This document shows positions 49,535 to 61,800 of a stretch of 64,000 bases of DNA, in pieces. Origin of the DNA: Rotaria macrura (taxonomy: Eukaryota; Rotifera; Eurotatoria; Philodinida; Philodinidae); NCBI GenBank assembly GCA_900239685.1, contig OENT01000463.1, forward strand, positions 1-64,000, in the 5' to 3' direction. Below the pieces are notes generated by a model, which ran no database searches, had not been told where the DNA came from, and saw nothing but the letters and a program-made list of their open reading frames with translations. Numbering within the stretch: the first letter of the stretch is position 1; each line of letters begins with the position of its first letter. The position numbers and the translations under genes were made by a program.

Positions 49535-52500
49535 TTAATGACGCCATGGAAAGGTGTGATATGAACAGGATACTTTGCGATTTCCAGTCAAGTAGTCTTC
49601 TAATCGGTAATTGAAAAACTGAAAATCTTGGCGATAGACTTGTGTCAAATGACATAGGAGTCTATCGGGCAAGTTGGTATACATCGATTGGTATTGTTCT
49701 TTTGTTCGACCAGTGGAAAAACGACGGTCCCAATACCAATCATTCAATGTTAAATTGAACCGTGATGAAAGAACGGTGAGATCCGTTTGTATCGTTTCGT
49801 ACTTGCCAATAAAATTATATTTGAGTGAACATACTTGGCATAATGACGAGTAAGGTTGCCAATGAACATCGTTCAACATTGAACGACTGGTAATAAATTC
49901 GAGAAAATGTTGGAAGGAAGGAATCACCTGTTCACATGGTTCATAAGTCATCTTTGGTATACTTTTGTTCAATTGATAAAATATTGTTTCGTTAGGTTGC
50001 AAGTACGATGAAGCAAATCTTCGACAAATTTTCCGTCGAATTTCATCATAGAGAGAAAATATTGGCGCTGTAAGGGACATAATTTTGTCTGTATAAGCCG
50101 ATGCTAGACGTTCTAATGGATGACGCACAAAGATAACACGAGTAAACGTATCTGACAGGATATAAGAACTATTGGTGAATGAGCGAAGACGAATTGATGG
50201 GAAAACTCTATCCTTGTACATTTGCCAAAGGTCGTATTGAAGGGCAACAGATTTTTGCCTCAAATTTGATTGAAATAAATTGAGAATTGAAAGGCGATCG
50301 TTGACTGAATTTTGGGATACATTCTAAAGAAAAAATTACCTTTAAATTTGAACCAGAATAAATAGTTAAACAAGAATTATCAACATATATGAAGTCCATT
50401 TTGTATGACAACACATATTAGTTAAAACTATGATTTTCATTTGATGTAGTAAGATACACAAAACTTCTTAGATAGATACGAAATACATGTCGTGACTAAG
50501 TTAACACGAAAACTTTCATTCGATTTATGTCATCGAAAAACGGTAGAGTATAAGAAACTGATTAACTCTACTCTTAACAACTGTACTAAAGTCGAAGTTA
50601 TTTTCAATAAAACAAAGTTTACTGCAGAGTTCACATATAGCCCTAGAGAGTATCTTCTTAAGTGGTTTCTTTTTCTGGGAAAAGTTTAGTTGGAGCATAG
50701 TTGAATAAAAAAAGGCTTTTTCATTATCATCTTTTAGTAAAACAATGGAAAATTATGTGTTTGAGTTAACAAGCTGATATATTAATAAAATTTATCAGTG
50801 AAATGAATGTGAATATATGCAATATGAGAGTATTCTTATTAGCAAAGTAATCATCTAAATAAAAGTTACCAAATATGAAACAGTCAATAGAATTGAATTT
50901 CACCAATGCATTCTATGTCAATAACAGTTCTCTGGTACTTGAACATTGGTAACTTATAAAGGATTTAATTCTTGAGTTGACCATCGAGTTGGGTAGTACA
51001 AAAAAGTATTCTTTACTTTCCTCTGCAACTTCAATGCTTCAGATTCAGTTGAACCAAACCCTTTTTTTGTTCTTACAAGAACCATCGTTTACTACTATTA
51101 CTATTCAGAATTGTATGTAGATGATTTTTCAAGAGCATATTATGACAAAGTTACTGATTAGAAAGCCAAGACTTTGAAAAATATTCATTCTCAAAAATGA
51201 AGCCGAAATTTGCAGAAGATTTTTTATTCAATAAACAGTCACCCATTCAAAGTTCAGTATTCCTTAAAATACCATCCAATATTACTATTTTGTTTTTATT
51301 GTGCAATGATTCGAGACAATTAACGCAGGTTGCTACTACTCAACTGAAGCATATCAGTGTGATCGACAAGTCATATATGATTCAAGTTTACTAAGATACT
51401 AAAAATTACATGGCTCTCTCAGAAACCACAAGTATTTCAGTAATAAAGATAATGATTTGAGTTAGAATAATTTTTTGTTCGGAACAACAAGAAATATGAA
51501 AAATGATTTATTGTGCACGAAAATTTTTAAGTTTGGAGCATGTTCAACACATCATTTCAATATAACATTTTCCCACGTTTTGAAATCCATAGATGAGTCG
51601 TTTACATATTGTCCTAGAAGCCTGAAAATTTGTACGAGTCATTTTTTTGCATTCAAAGTAAATGAATTTTCATCTCGTAGATCTCTAATACATTGCAACC
51701 TGTGTCAAACTGCAATCTATAGAAATTGTTTGGAAACAGTTTTTTACAGGCTCGAGCGTTGATTCTTTTATGAATAAATCTTGCTCCTTGCTATTAAAAT
51801 TAAAGCAGTTTTTTTAAGAAATGTTATATTCCTTTTCATTCAGATACATTCATTATTTTCGATTTGATAACTTATAAAATAGTGCAAATGATCGAACTAC
51901 TCGACAGATATCATCAAGCCATGTTGTTTTACAGTGAACAAATTACAACGAAATATTTTAGTTATCATTGCTATTCGAATGGATTTGTTACTTAACGAAA
52001 AGATGTCAAGACGCCTTTTATACGATAATTCTCATCTAAAGTAAGCCGTTTTTTCTTCACTTTCCTTTTAGTTAGAATTCGAGATTACTAAAGCACAAAT
52101 GACTATAAAAAGAACGATAAAAGACGTGTCGTGTCTTTGAATCAGTAGTACAACAATTTTTTCCTTCACGACGTATTCATTTCATGCTACTTAAGCCCCC
52201 GCTCCCACCCACCCCAATTTTCATTTTCGCTTCTGGTCATCAAATCTTGCTGAAATTTTCATAGAAGACGTGTCCACTGCTAGGTATCTCACAGTAAAAT
52301 TTTCAGTCCAAAATATTGAGCCTGTAGTCATTTATTGCGGAATCATGGTGCCAAGTGGGCTTGTCGGCATTTCTAATATTTCTTCCCCATTACAAATACT
52401 GTCGAGTTCAGGTTGGTTTTAAAATATAGCTATGACCTGCCACTATAACTGAACAGAGGCTGAATATCAAATATCATTTCTCAATTTTTTAATAGAAGTA

Positions 52501-55500
52501 TATAGTGAAAAAATTGAGAATTTAATGCTGCTCAACGTAAAAAATTTCGATATTCGAAAACAAAGATCATTTAATCATAAAACTCGACTCTATTTCGTTG
52601 TAGTGGCTGGTCATAGCTATAATTTAAAACCAACCTGAACTTTGTATCATAAAAACTGGTGGAGAAATTTCAGTAATACAAAAATGACACAGCAGAAAAC
52701 CATACGTTGAGAAAAACACAAAATAATTTTCCAGAATGATTTTCAAAGCTTTTTCCAGAACGAAGTTTTTTAAATGAGTTTCTTACATATTTACAATAAA
52801 TATATTTCAAAGTCAACATACTAGCGACATTTACAGCATGTAGTAATCACTCAGATTTATCGACAAAGAGATTCAAAACTCATCAGTAATAAAAGTTATC
52901 AAAGAAGCATTTCCTCAATGAGTAGGGTGCTCTGAAAAAAATGAGTTTTTAACCATGGAAAAATTTCATAAAATGAATAAGCTATAGTGCATTCGACAGC
53001 TGACATCATGCTCTATCCGACACAGTAGAAATACAAAAATCTGACCAGAATTGATATCTCAGGGTGGCGAACGGAGGGGGCGCTTAACTTAACAACAAAA
53101 CTGAATGAATAACACAATTTCGAGAGTCAAACGATGAAATAACTCACCAAATAAAACATCTGTCAATAATCATAACAGAGCTTCCTAAAATCAATAAAAC
53201 TTCATGTTCTATTTCATGCTTACATGACATTATTGGAAGGTTTTCTTCACAATGTTATCAATAGAACAGAGTGATTACATGTTTGTTGAAAATGGCATCG
53301 ACTCATTGAATGCTACAACGAAGTGAAAAGCTTTCTTGACACTACACTGTAAGCTATACGAGCTCTTCTTTCCGATCAACATTTAACAATCGATTTTTTC
53401 TCTTTTATTTTCTTGATAAACTTCATTTTTAACGTATGAATATCTAACTAACTGTTGTTGACTTTAAAGACGTTTTAGTGTCCTAAAATTCAAAACTTTT
53501 TCAAATATACATTTTTTGTCATCTAAACGTTTAAAATCAGAAGGCACACATGGTTCTCATATCACCTTTTATTCAACTACCTAATCGAGAAAAGAATACG
53601 AATGTGTTTGTACGTATCACAATGACATGTAGAATTTCAATCAGCTATGATCTCCGGAAGACAAAATAAAATCTTGTTACATTACAGAATTCTTTGTTAC
53701 AAGTGATTAAAGTATTAACGAGATCTAAATTAAAGAGAAAGAATAAACTTTGGTATGAATCAGTAACAAAACCAGGTTCGGTATCCAACCGAATCGAACA
53801 GATTTTGGTTCGGTTCAAAATTTAGAAAAAGTCGATCGGTTTGGTTCCAAGTATTCAGAAACGAGTTCTTTTAGACAAATATTCTCACATATTTGTTAAC
53901 CTGTCCAATTAGAGTGAATGAACCATTAGATAATATCTATGTTCTTTGATGGTATATGCATGAATAGACTAATTGCAAGGTAAACTAAGTCACCAATCAT
54001 TTTATTTATTTAATGTAGCAAGATTGTGACGCTATCGATTGGATTTAAAAAGTCATTGTGAGCACTAAATTGAAACGAAGGAAAATTACACGTAACACAG
54101 AATAATTTTTATTTTTCGCTCTCTTTTGCACATAGCGTTTCGAAAGGGGAGAAATTCGTTTCCTCAATGTGATCTTCATAACTGAACGAAAAATAAAAAT
54201 AAGAATAAAAATTGTTTGTATTTATTATGTTTAATTCTCTTTCATGTAAAATTACTGCTAATAATGAGTTTTTAAACAAGATCAGAAACTTAATGATATT
54301 TTTAAATAAAATGATTCATGAGTTAATTTACTTCGAAGACAGTAGAGCACATTTTTATGATTTTAGTAACTACTTCATGAATCTTCAGTCATAAGTAATA
54401 GTTTTGTTCATCGCTTATTATACAATTTTACAGACAACATTTTTGCAGGAAGCATTCATACATATAAACAAATAGGATTTGATTATCGATTTGTATTCAT
54501 TTTTAATTTCCTGATTAAATATCTCTCTGCTTTGAACTTTAAAATAAGCTTTAACATGCAGCAAGATAGTTGGAAAAAGTATCTAAATAATATTTCAAAA
54601 CAGATAACTTTACTGAGATTTTTAGACTTTTCAAGCTTTTAGACATTCACCGTGGTTATTACTTCCCAAAGTGTAAAAAACGAAATAGAATTTGAAATTT
54701 TGACAAATTCGTTATATTTTGAAGGACAACAATTTCCGTTTCAATAGATGTACTTCTCATCATCGTAAGGTTCCTATTTTCAAATGCTTTGCCTATCCGA
54801 AATGATGCATTAGAGAAATAAAGAACAAAGACTGGAAATTGTAACGTCGTATATAAATTATTTCTCAAACTTAGTTTATATGACATTTTCACGCAACGTC
54901 CTTCAATGAATAATAACCTGCTGGTCGAAACTAATTCTACTCCTTGCACTGAACGATGAACACTAATCTAGTGATTCGCTTATCATTAACAAAGAGATCG
55001 GCTATCTACTAAAAGTGCACTGTAGTCCTTTGCGATTGAAAAATATTTCGAACATAAAAGTGCAAAATACTTATGTTTTTAAAACTGTCTACAGCTTAGC
55101 GTTCTAAGGCATTCTTAGATCAATCGAAAGTATTACAATCACGTCATCAATAAATGTTATAAGTGAATATGTTTAAAAAAAAGAGCAGAAAGCGACAAAC
55201 GCTTTTATCATGCTTCCACAAGTTCGGTTCGGTTCGGTTCGAAAAAAAACACGAACAGATCCCATCACTGGCATGAATATTAACGTGATAAATTAAACAT
55301 CCTTCGTGGGAATTACGACTCCAAAAAAATTCTTCTTTTCCTCCAGAACATGCAGATGTTTATACATGTGCTCACACCTCTTTCAATTATAAATTCTTAT
55401 CGTATTAAAAAAATTTTTTTTTTACTTTTAAAAACACTAATATGTTCTTACAAACAAATGTGACAGTATGATCAGAATAAAAGAGTTCTATCGATTGAAT

Positions 55501-56077
55501 CTTACCTTCTCCGAATATGATAACATTTGACTTAAATAAGTAGCATTAAATGGAAATGAATCATTTATTATACGTGTCATTTGATGGTCATCAGTTGAAT
55601 TGGAGAAATACAAAGCAATAAGATCATCCCGTACATGTAGATATGTCATGATTGTCAGAAAACTTCTTGTAGCTACTTTAGGAACTGAACAATAGAATAG
55701 AGAATGAGAGCGAAGAAAAAACCCCAGATAATCGAGCATGTAATTGCGACGGATAATATACTGCAATGATGGACTAGTGATTTTTTCACGGTTACATCTC
55801 TCTAAAAGTAATTGAGTACGCTGTTGATAAAGAAATGGGTGATAAGACGCCGATGAACTTAATATTTTTCTAGGGACAGTTGACACTTGAAGCAGTAAAT
55901 TGGCTATTCAATTATAGAAAATTTGATACGAGAAATTTTTATCGCAAAAATTCAATCAAATATACCTGTTTTCAAACTGAGTATGAAGAAGACGAAAGTA
56001 CCTACACAATAGCTGAACGGAACCGATAGTTTCTTTCTGGAAAACTGTCCCGAAGTCAAAAAGGTCAATAAATTCAT
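49535..56077 (-). CDS. Golgi carbohydrate sulfotransferase (HNK-1ST/CHST8-14 type), paralogue 1
   Basis: Exons 56077-55966, 55903-55506 and 50323-49535 join in frame to 432 aa. Exon 1 begins MNLLTFLTSGQFSRKKLS and encodes a short cytosolic tail and a type II signal-anchor (VPFSYCVGTFVFFILSL). The 5'-phosphosulfate (PAPS) loop is CSVPKVATR (109-117, K113). The 3'-phosphate motif is VIFVRHPLERLASAYTDK (R237, S245). Both are hallmarks of the Sulfotransfer_2 family, which transfers sulfate from PAPS to sugars of glycans or glycosaminoglycans in the Golgi lumen. Several N-glycosylation sequons fit a luminal domain. The acceptor sugar cannot be told. Intron 2 is 5182 bp and holds two old transposons. 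A same-strand paralogue lies 2.7 kb upstream. The stop follows DYLTGNRKVSCSYHTF; a further small 3' exon is possible. Confidence 0.9.
50324..52190. other. Intron 2 of sulfotransferase paralogue 1, transposon-free part
   Basis: AT-rich intron sequence. Short ORFs (50492-50689 +, 51197-51394 +, 51475-51762 +) have no recognisable motifs. Confidence 0.5.
52195..53083. mobile_element. Old TIR element flanked by TTAA, about 890 bp
   Basis: The left end GCCCCCGCTCCCACCCACC resembles the inverse of the right end (GCGCCCCCTCCGTTCGCCACC). TTAA flanks both sides (52191-52194 and 53084-53087). Similarity of the ends continues inward (TTCTGGTCA and GTGTC on both sides). TTAA targets are typical of piggyBac-like elements, but the terminal bases are not typical, so the superfamily is uncertain. 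No coding capacity is visible. It lies in intron 2 of the sulfotransferase gene. Confidence 0.5.
52406..52640. repeat. Internal inverted repeat, arms about 42 bp
   Basis: 52406-52449 (GTTCAGGTTGGTTTTAAA...ACTATAAC) pairs with 52600-52640 (GTAGTGGC...AAAACCAACCTGAAC), including AGCTATGACC/GGTCATAGCT. The spacer is about 150 bp. It lies inside the TTAA-flanked element and may be a second, nested foldback element. Confidence 0.75.
53753..53760. repeat. Target site duplication, left copy (GTATGAAT)
   Basis: Matches GCATGAAT at 55271-55278 in 7 of 8 positions (one transition). Confidence 0.7.
53761..55270. mobile_element. hAT-like element in the sulfotransferase intron, 1510 bp, decayed
   Basis: The left end CAGTAACAAAACCAGGTTCGG pairs with the inverse of the right end (CAGTGATGGGATCTGTTCGTG). 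The outer CAGT and the inner TTCG are shared, and most differences are transitions. Just inside both ends are GGTTC/TTCGG arrays (53773-53848 and 55224-55242). An 8-bp duplication with one mismatch flanks the ends. This fits an old hAT insertion. No hATC signature was found inside. The minus ORF at 54659-54949 is unrecognised. Confidence 0.72.
55271..55278. repeat. Target site duplication, right copy (GCATGAAT)
   Basis: Partner of 53753-53760. Confidence 0.7.
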
Positions 56078-58810
56078 TCTCAGATACTATTCTTTCTTTT
56101 TCTTTTAAAAGTTTCTGTTAATATAATTTAGAACATCCATTTATACTGTTTTAAATATTTATGCTCTCTTTCTTTTTCTCTTTCTTTCCTTCTTTCTCGT
56201 TCTCCAAACAAGATTGCAGCACAGTGACGCGAAACATCAAGGTTACACTACATAGACGTTTAAATCATCTTGAATGAACAGAATAGAAATACTGATTGTC
56301 AATGTTACCTTCGAAAAAGAGCGTGAAAAAGATTGTCCCTAGCGACCTGTAACCGTAAAGAAAACAGAAAAGAAAAAGATCGTACTTTTTTCTAGTGTGA
56401 GTCATCCATATCTGAAAAAAGAACATAGAAGTCCTTCGCTCACTGTAACATAGAGAAACCTATCCATGCCAAACTGCAGTCAATACCATTTGAAAAAAAT
56501 TTTTCTCATTGTTGAATAATAGGTTATACAGTTCTCTTCACAGAAAAAATTGTGACAAAATATTAACAAAGTTACTAAGAGTTAAATACTTGCTTTGACA
56601 GTAGAAATAACAAGATTCCACTAGTCAAAGATTTTTTATTGAAAGTTGTTTTTGTATATAAATAAATCTTTAATATTGTTAAACAGTTTGAATTAAAGAA
56701 AAATAAATGGTTGACGAGAAGTTTTGATCGTTCAGATATTCTGAAAATAGTATGACAATATTTCAACTGAAGAATATCAATCGTTTTCTACATGCCAGTT
56801 CGATTCTTTCGATCGAGAGCCCACAGAAAAATCGCATAATTCCATTTTCAAGTGGTAAAAGTAAACAAATCGCAAAGAAATAGCAGTAAATCTAACGAAC
56901 GAAAATCTCTGTTGTGAACTGCCAGACTTGTAAACAATAGAGCATTGCCACTCATAGTATGTATCGGAGTTTCTCATGCACGTATCTTTGTAATAATAAT
57001 AATCGAGATCTTTATAAGAATAGTCTCAAATTAGAAAAATAATTTTTTTTGTTGCCATGTAATTGGTAATTAAATAAGATTTCCATGTTCCAGATTTTTT
57101 CAAGATGTGTTTATACAACAACTTCCCATATATACTAACAATGGATGTCTCACTAAGTATTCGTTACCCTTTTGATAGACATATACTTTTCTTTCTAGAT
57201 CTATTCTTTTCTAAATCTAGTCAATAGTTTGTATTATTTTATAAATATGACGCATACTCACGAAAATTAAAAATATGTTCATGCACAAGTATTTCTTCTT
57301 AGAAAATTTGTACTTCTCAACAAAAATATATTTAAATAGTTTAGAATGCAAAAAGCCAACTTTAGTTCCCAGGGATTTTTCCTTTTCTTCTTTCGATAGA
57401 TAAATAGTTATGAACTTTATTTTCAGAAAAAAAGAAGGGATCGTGTGCATTAGATACATGAAGAACAGATCGATCTGAAACACTGGTGACTTATCAAACA
57501 GAAATGAAAAAGACAATGAAAGATGATTCATGACTAAAAATATCCACACATGTGATATGTTTCCATGATATGTATTCTGTCACTGCGGTAAAATATGTCA
57601 CTTTCATTTCGCCACGTAAAGAAAAGATGTAGGTTTACATTCGTAAACTTATATAATTCGTTGTGATTAAAAGACTTTCTGCTTCATTGGTCATGTATAA
57701 CAATCTGTTTGACAACTATTGATCTTCATCTGTAATAAAAATGATCAACGATGAAATCCTTTTGTCGCCACCCTGTTACCATGACTCAAAATTTAATTAC
57801 CACTGGTTAGTGTCCGTTTCATATAGATGATCTCTGGTGATTTACAATGTGACTCGACTGATTCAGATTTTGTAGTTCTTGAGATGCCAAAGACAATCAA
57901 GGAATTTAAAGAAAATAAGACGAAGGGATTTTATAAGATAGATATAAAAAGAAATACGAGAAACAATATTGACAAGTGTGACACATTCCAAATATTGTAA
58001 TCTAATTTTCAGTGCTTTTTCACTGCTTTTCTGAGAGAAAATAGTCACGATATTTGATTTAATTACACAATGAATGAATGATGTCTGTTCTCCAGAGTGA
58101 AGTCAGTCAGCTCTGGCAATATGATAGTCTTGAATTCGTCTAAATTTCATGAGCCCGCTTTAAATAAGTTCCAACTCAATGAACGACCAATCTGTTAGAG
58201 CGAACCCGACCGAACTAAAACTAATAAACAGATCTTGACACATTGAGTTATTTATAGACACCATCTCGTTCGTGCTGTTGGATATGAGTCACTGATGACT
58301 TGCTTGTTTACATTTTATGTCGTTAGATTGCTAGTTTTCGATTTACTACTTGTACAGCCTCACAGCATGGCATTTGTCTCAAGTTGAACTAGTTTTATTT
58401 CATGCTTTTCTTCGTCAGATGCTCACTCTTGAGGAAAGTAATGAATACAGCAATAGTGAAATAATTAGAAGGAGAATAATCCATCGGAAAGCAGTGACAA
58501 ATCAGATTACTTTAATCAATGAGCTGTTTGTTTTAGATAGAATGAAACAATCTATCTTTGCTTGTTCATGATTTGAAACAAGTTTTGAAAGTTAACTGTA
58601 TTCAACGACTGCAATGTAACCTACATCAAAGTAGTGACACGAGCATCACTGTTGCTTTCGTTCATTCAATCATTAACATTCAGGGAATCGAGCAACGAAA
58701 CAAGAACAAGTAGGGAAACTACATAGTATATTTTATTTATTCGTAACAATGACTCATGAATGTTCGGTTATGTTATGTCTCCACTAATGAAAAGTTAAGT
58801 TTGTGATAAA
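56078..58810. other. Intergenic region between the two sulfotransferase genes
   Basis: It should contain the promoter of paralogue 1. A pyrimidine-rich (CTTT) tract lies at 56168-56205. ORFs at 57217-57549 (-) and 58350-58571 (+) have no recognisable motifs. Confidence 0.5.
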
Positions 58811-61800
58811 CTACTGCCAACGTTTAGGATCAGTACCCACTTCATCAATCATTATTCGTGCTAAAGATAATAATAGATCTTGACAGGTTGATGTTATATG
58901 TTCATTCAGAAACTTCATCCGGACAGGATATGGTCCGACCTGGTCTTATGTAGTCTTCCAATTTGTAGTCGAACAGCTTGAAATCCAGGCGATAAAATTT
59001 CTTCAACTTGCAGAGAAGTGAATCTGGTAAGTGTTCGTACAATGATTGATATTGTAATTTTGTTCGACCTGTTGAAAAACGTTTTCCAAATTGCCAATCA
59101 GTCGATGTTACATTGATACGTGACATGAGAACGGAGAGATCATCTTCTATTGTTTCGTACTTTCCGATGAAGTTATACTTGACTGTACATGCTTTGCACA
59201 ATAATGAATATGGATGCCAATGAACATCTAGCAACTTTGAATCAGAGATTATGTACTGAATAAAATGTTCGAACAAGGGTACGGCTTTATCACACATTTC
59301 ATTTTGCCATATTGATATTGCTTCTGTAGAGGTATTCATAAATGTACTCGTGTTGCTGAAATAGAATGCAGCGAATTTTTGACAAATTCTATGCCGAAAC
59401 CCACGATATAACATGAAAGCTGAACCATTGAGAGGAACGATTTTGTCAGTGTAACCTGATGCCAGACGTTCGAGTGGATGGCGAACGAATATGAAACGAG
59501 TGAAACTATCTGACAAAATATCAGAATTATTCGGAAGAGACTTGATACGAATTAAAGGAAAGCCTTGCATTTGGTACACTGCCCACAGCTCGAATGGAAT
59601 TGTATCGGATGAGTTTCTCAGACGCGATTCAAACAATGAGAGAAGAGATCGATAGTAGTCGGCAGATGATTCAAGATCACCCTAAGAAAAAGAAGTAAAC
59701 TTGAAGATTGATCCCAAATATAAAGTTACATATTGTCTAGTGAGCAACCTCAATCTGAAGCAATAGTTCTCATGCTAAATTGTAAAATATGTCAATGACT
59801 AGCAAATAAGTATAGACTGATAGATAAATGAAAGTGAACGTTCCTGTCGTTTAATTTTACCTTAACTTCTACCTATTCTTCGTTCTTTTTTTTTCATCAG
59901 AGCATACTTTCAACTGAATTACATAATTCATAAATAAGTATGTACAATGATGATTTTCTTGTTTTATAAAGAGATTTTATCACAGAAGTACATTAGACTA
60001 GCTGTACAAATCATAAAACATGATAAAATGTTCAATAGTCCTACGTCAGTCAATGCTTTGGTATCATCTTCGATTTTGAATGAGCTCTATTACGCATACG
60101 GAAATAATTACATGAGATACCGTGGCTCTTTACTTCATTATCAAAACTTTAAACAAGACAAAAAGAGTACAGAAAAAGAACAATTGTTCGTAATTAGTTT
60201 CCACAAAGTGATAAATTTATTTATACAAATCATTCATATAACAACACGTGACATTCTTTCAACGATGATGATTCTTCGCCGTTCCCAGGACGAACAATCC
60301 GACAGTCGGATCCTGTTGGATCCTAGCGGAAAATTATCGGATTTTATCGGATCCGATGGGAATTCCTGGGAAGTTGTCGGAATCCTTGGTATTGGATTCC
60401 GACAGGAAGTTGTCGGATGTTGGAAAGTGTCGGAATGGCCCGGATCCTGTCGGAACCCTGAAAATCCACCACTTTCCGACATCCGACAACTTCCTGTCGG
60501 AATCCAATACCAAGGATTCCGACGAATTCCGACAAATTCCCACCGGATCCGATGGGGTGAGTTCGACCTGGGTTCGTCTTTGTGAAAGTTTATCGCATCT
60601 GAATAAATTTAAACATGAAGTCTCTATTTGATTCTAATTTACATATCCTTAAACAACTTTGACGCTTATAAACAGGCATTACCAATAGTCAAGTGACGAT
60701 GAAAAGTTGAAATATTGACAATGAATTATAGGTTGCTAACTAATTTATACGTGAGAGAACGACTTCGAGTAAAAAAATACTCAAAATCCTAGAAATCCGT
60801 CCAAGCTTGACAAGAGTTATACCAATGTTTTTATGATCGATTCAATTGGTACTATAGTGCTTTTCCTTTGTATTACTTAATCATTTTTAATTATTGATGA
60901 ATCATAGAAGAATCTATACGTAACCTATCAACTTTATGTAAGAATTCTCCTCTTTCTAATGCCTGAACTTTCTTATTCCGACAATTTCTCAAGTTCACCG
61001 GGAGTGTTTTTCAGGATTTCTTTCGGCTTCTATTTGGATCTTTTTTAAGATTATGAATACAAGATTCTACTGAGATCGATAATCGATTCTTTTTGTCTTT
61101 TTAACTTATATAGGAATCATATAAATAGACCTAGTCAGTAAGTGTATCTCAATGAGAGAATGATCTCAAACGTAATAGAGCGGTGTATTGTAGTTGTGAA
61201 TATAGTTAATGATTTAATTCAGATAACTCCTCATGCAACAGGTAATCGCATCAAAGTCATAGAATTTTTGTAGCTACATGTATCATACCAGATTCTGTCA
61301 TTTCTCGGTAGTATTCTGTTTCAAATCTTTCTAAAAGATCTGGATGTTTCATAAACATGCATATAAAAGATTTTCACTGGAATAAAAAATCTTGACCAAG
61401 CCTTGAAACTGTTGAAATAAACCGCTGCTCATAGAAATAAAAAAGCAGTGATTGATACGTTTCATATTAATTATGGCATGCCAAAAACTGACAGCAAACA
61501 TATGTCATTTACTGATAGAATACTTGAAGTCATTTTATTTTTCTGTAAGCTGACAGTAGAATCGAGGCTCTCGATTTCTAAAGTATTTGATCATTATTCG
61601 TCTAATATCATAGTAGAACAATTTCCACTGAACTTCTTCTAACAATAATAAACAAAGATAATAGTAACATGAAGGGGTGACTGAACATTCCTCTGAATAT
61701 TTTTCACCAGAGACAAGACAGCAGACTACACTTCTCATCATTTGAAATGGTAGATAAGAAAAATCGATTTTGACATCATAGAGGTATGTAGCAAGTTTAC

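Noticed and set aside
57217-57549. 110-codon minus ORF with hydrophobic segments
   Set aside because: Composition of Phe/Lys/Ile expected from random AT-rich DNA; no family features.
60234-60631. Several ORFs on both strands around the palindrome, including part of a 212-codon ORF
   Set aside because: Created by the palindromic TCCGA element. The same peptide words appear on both strands.
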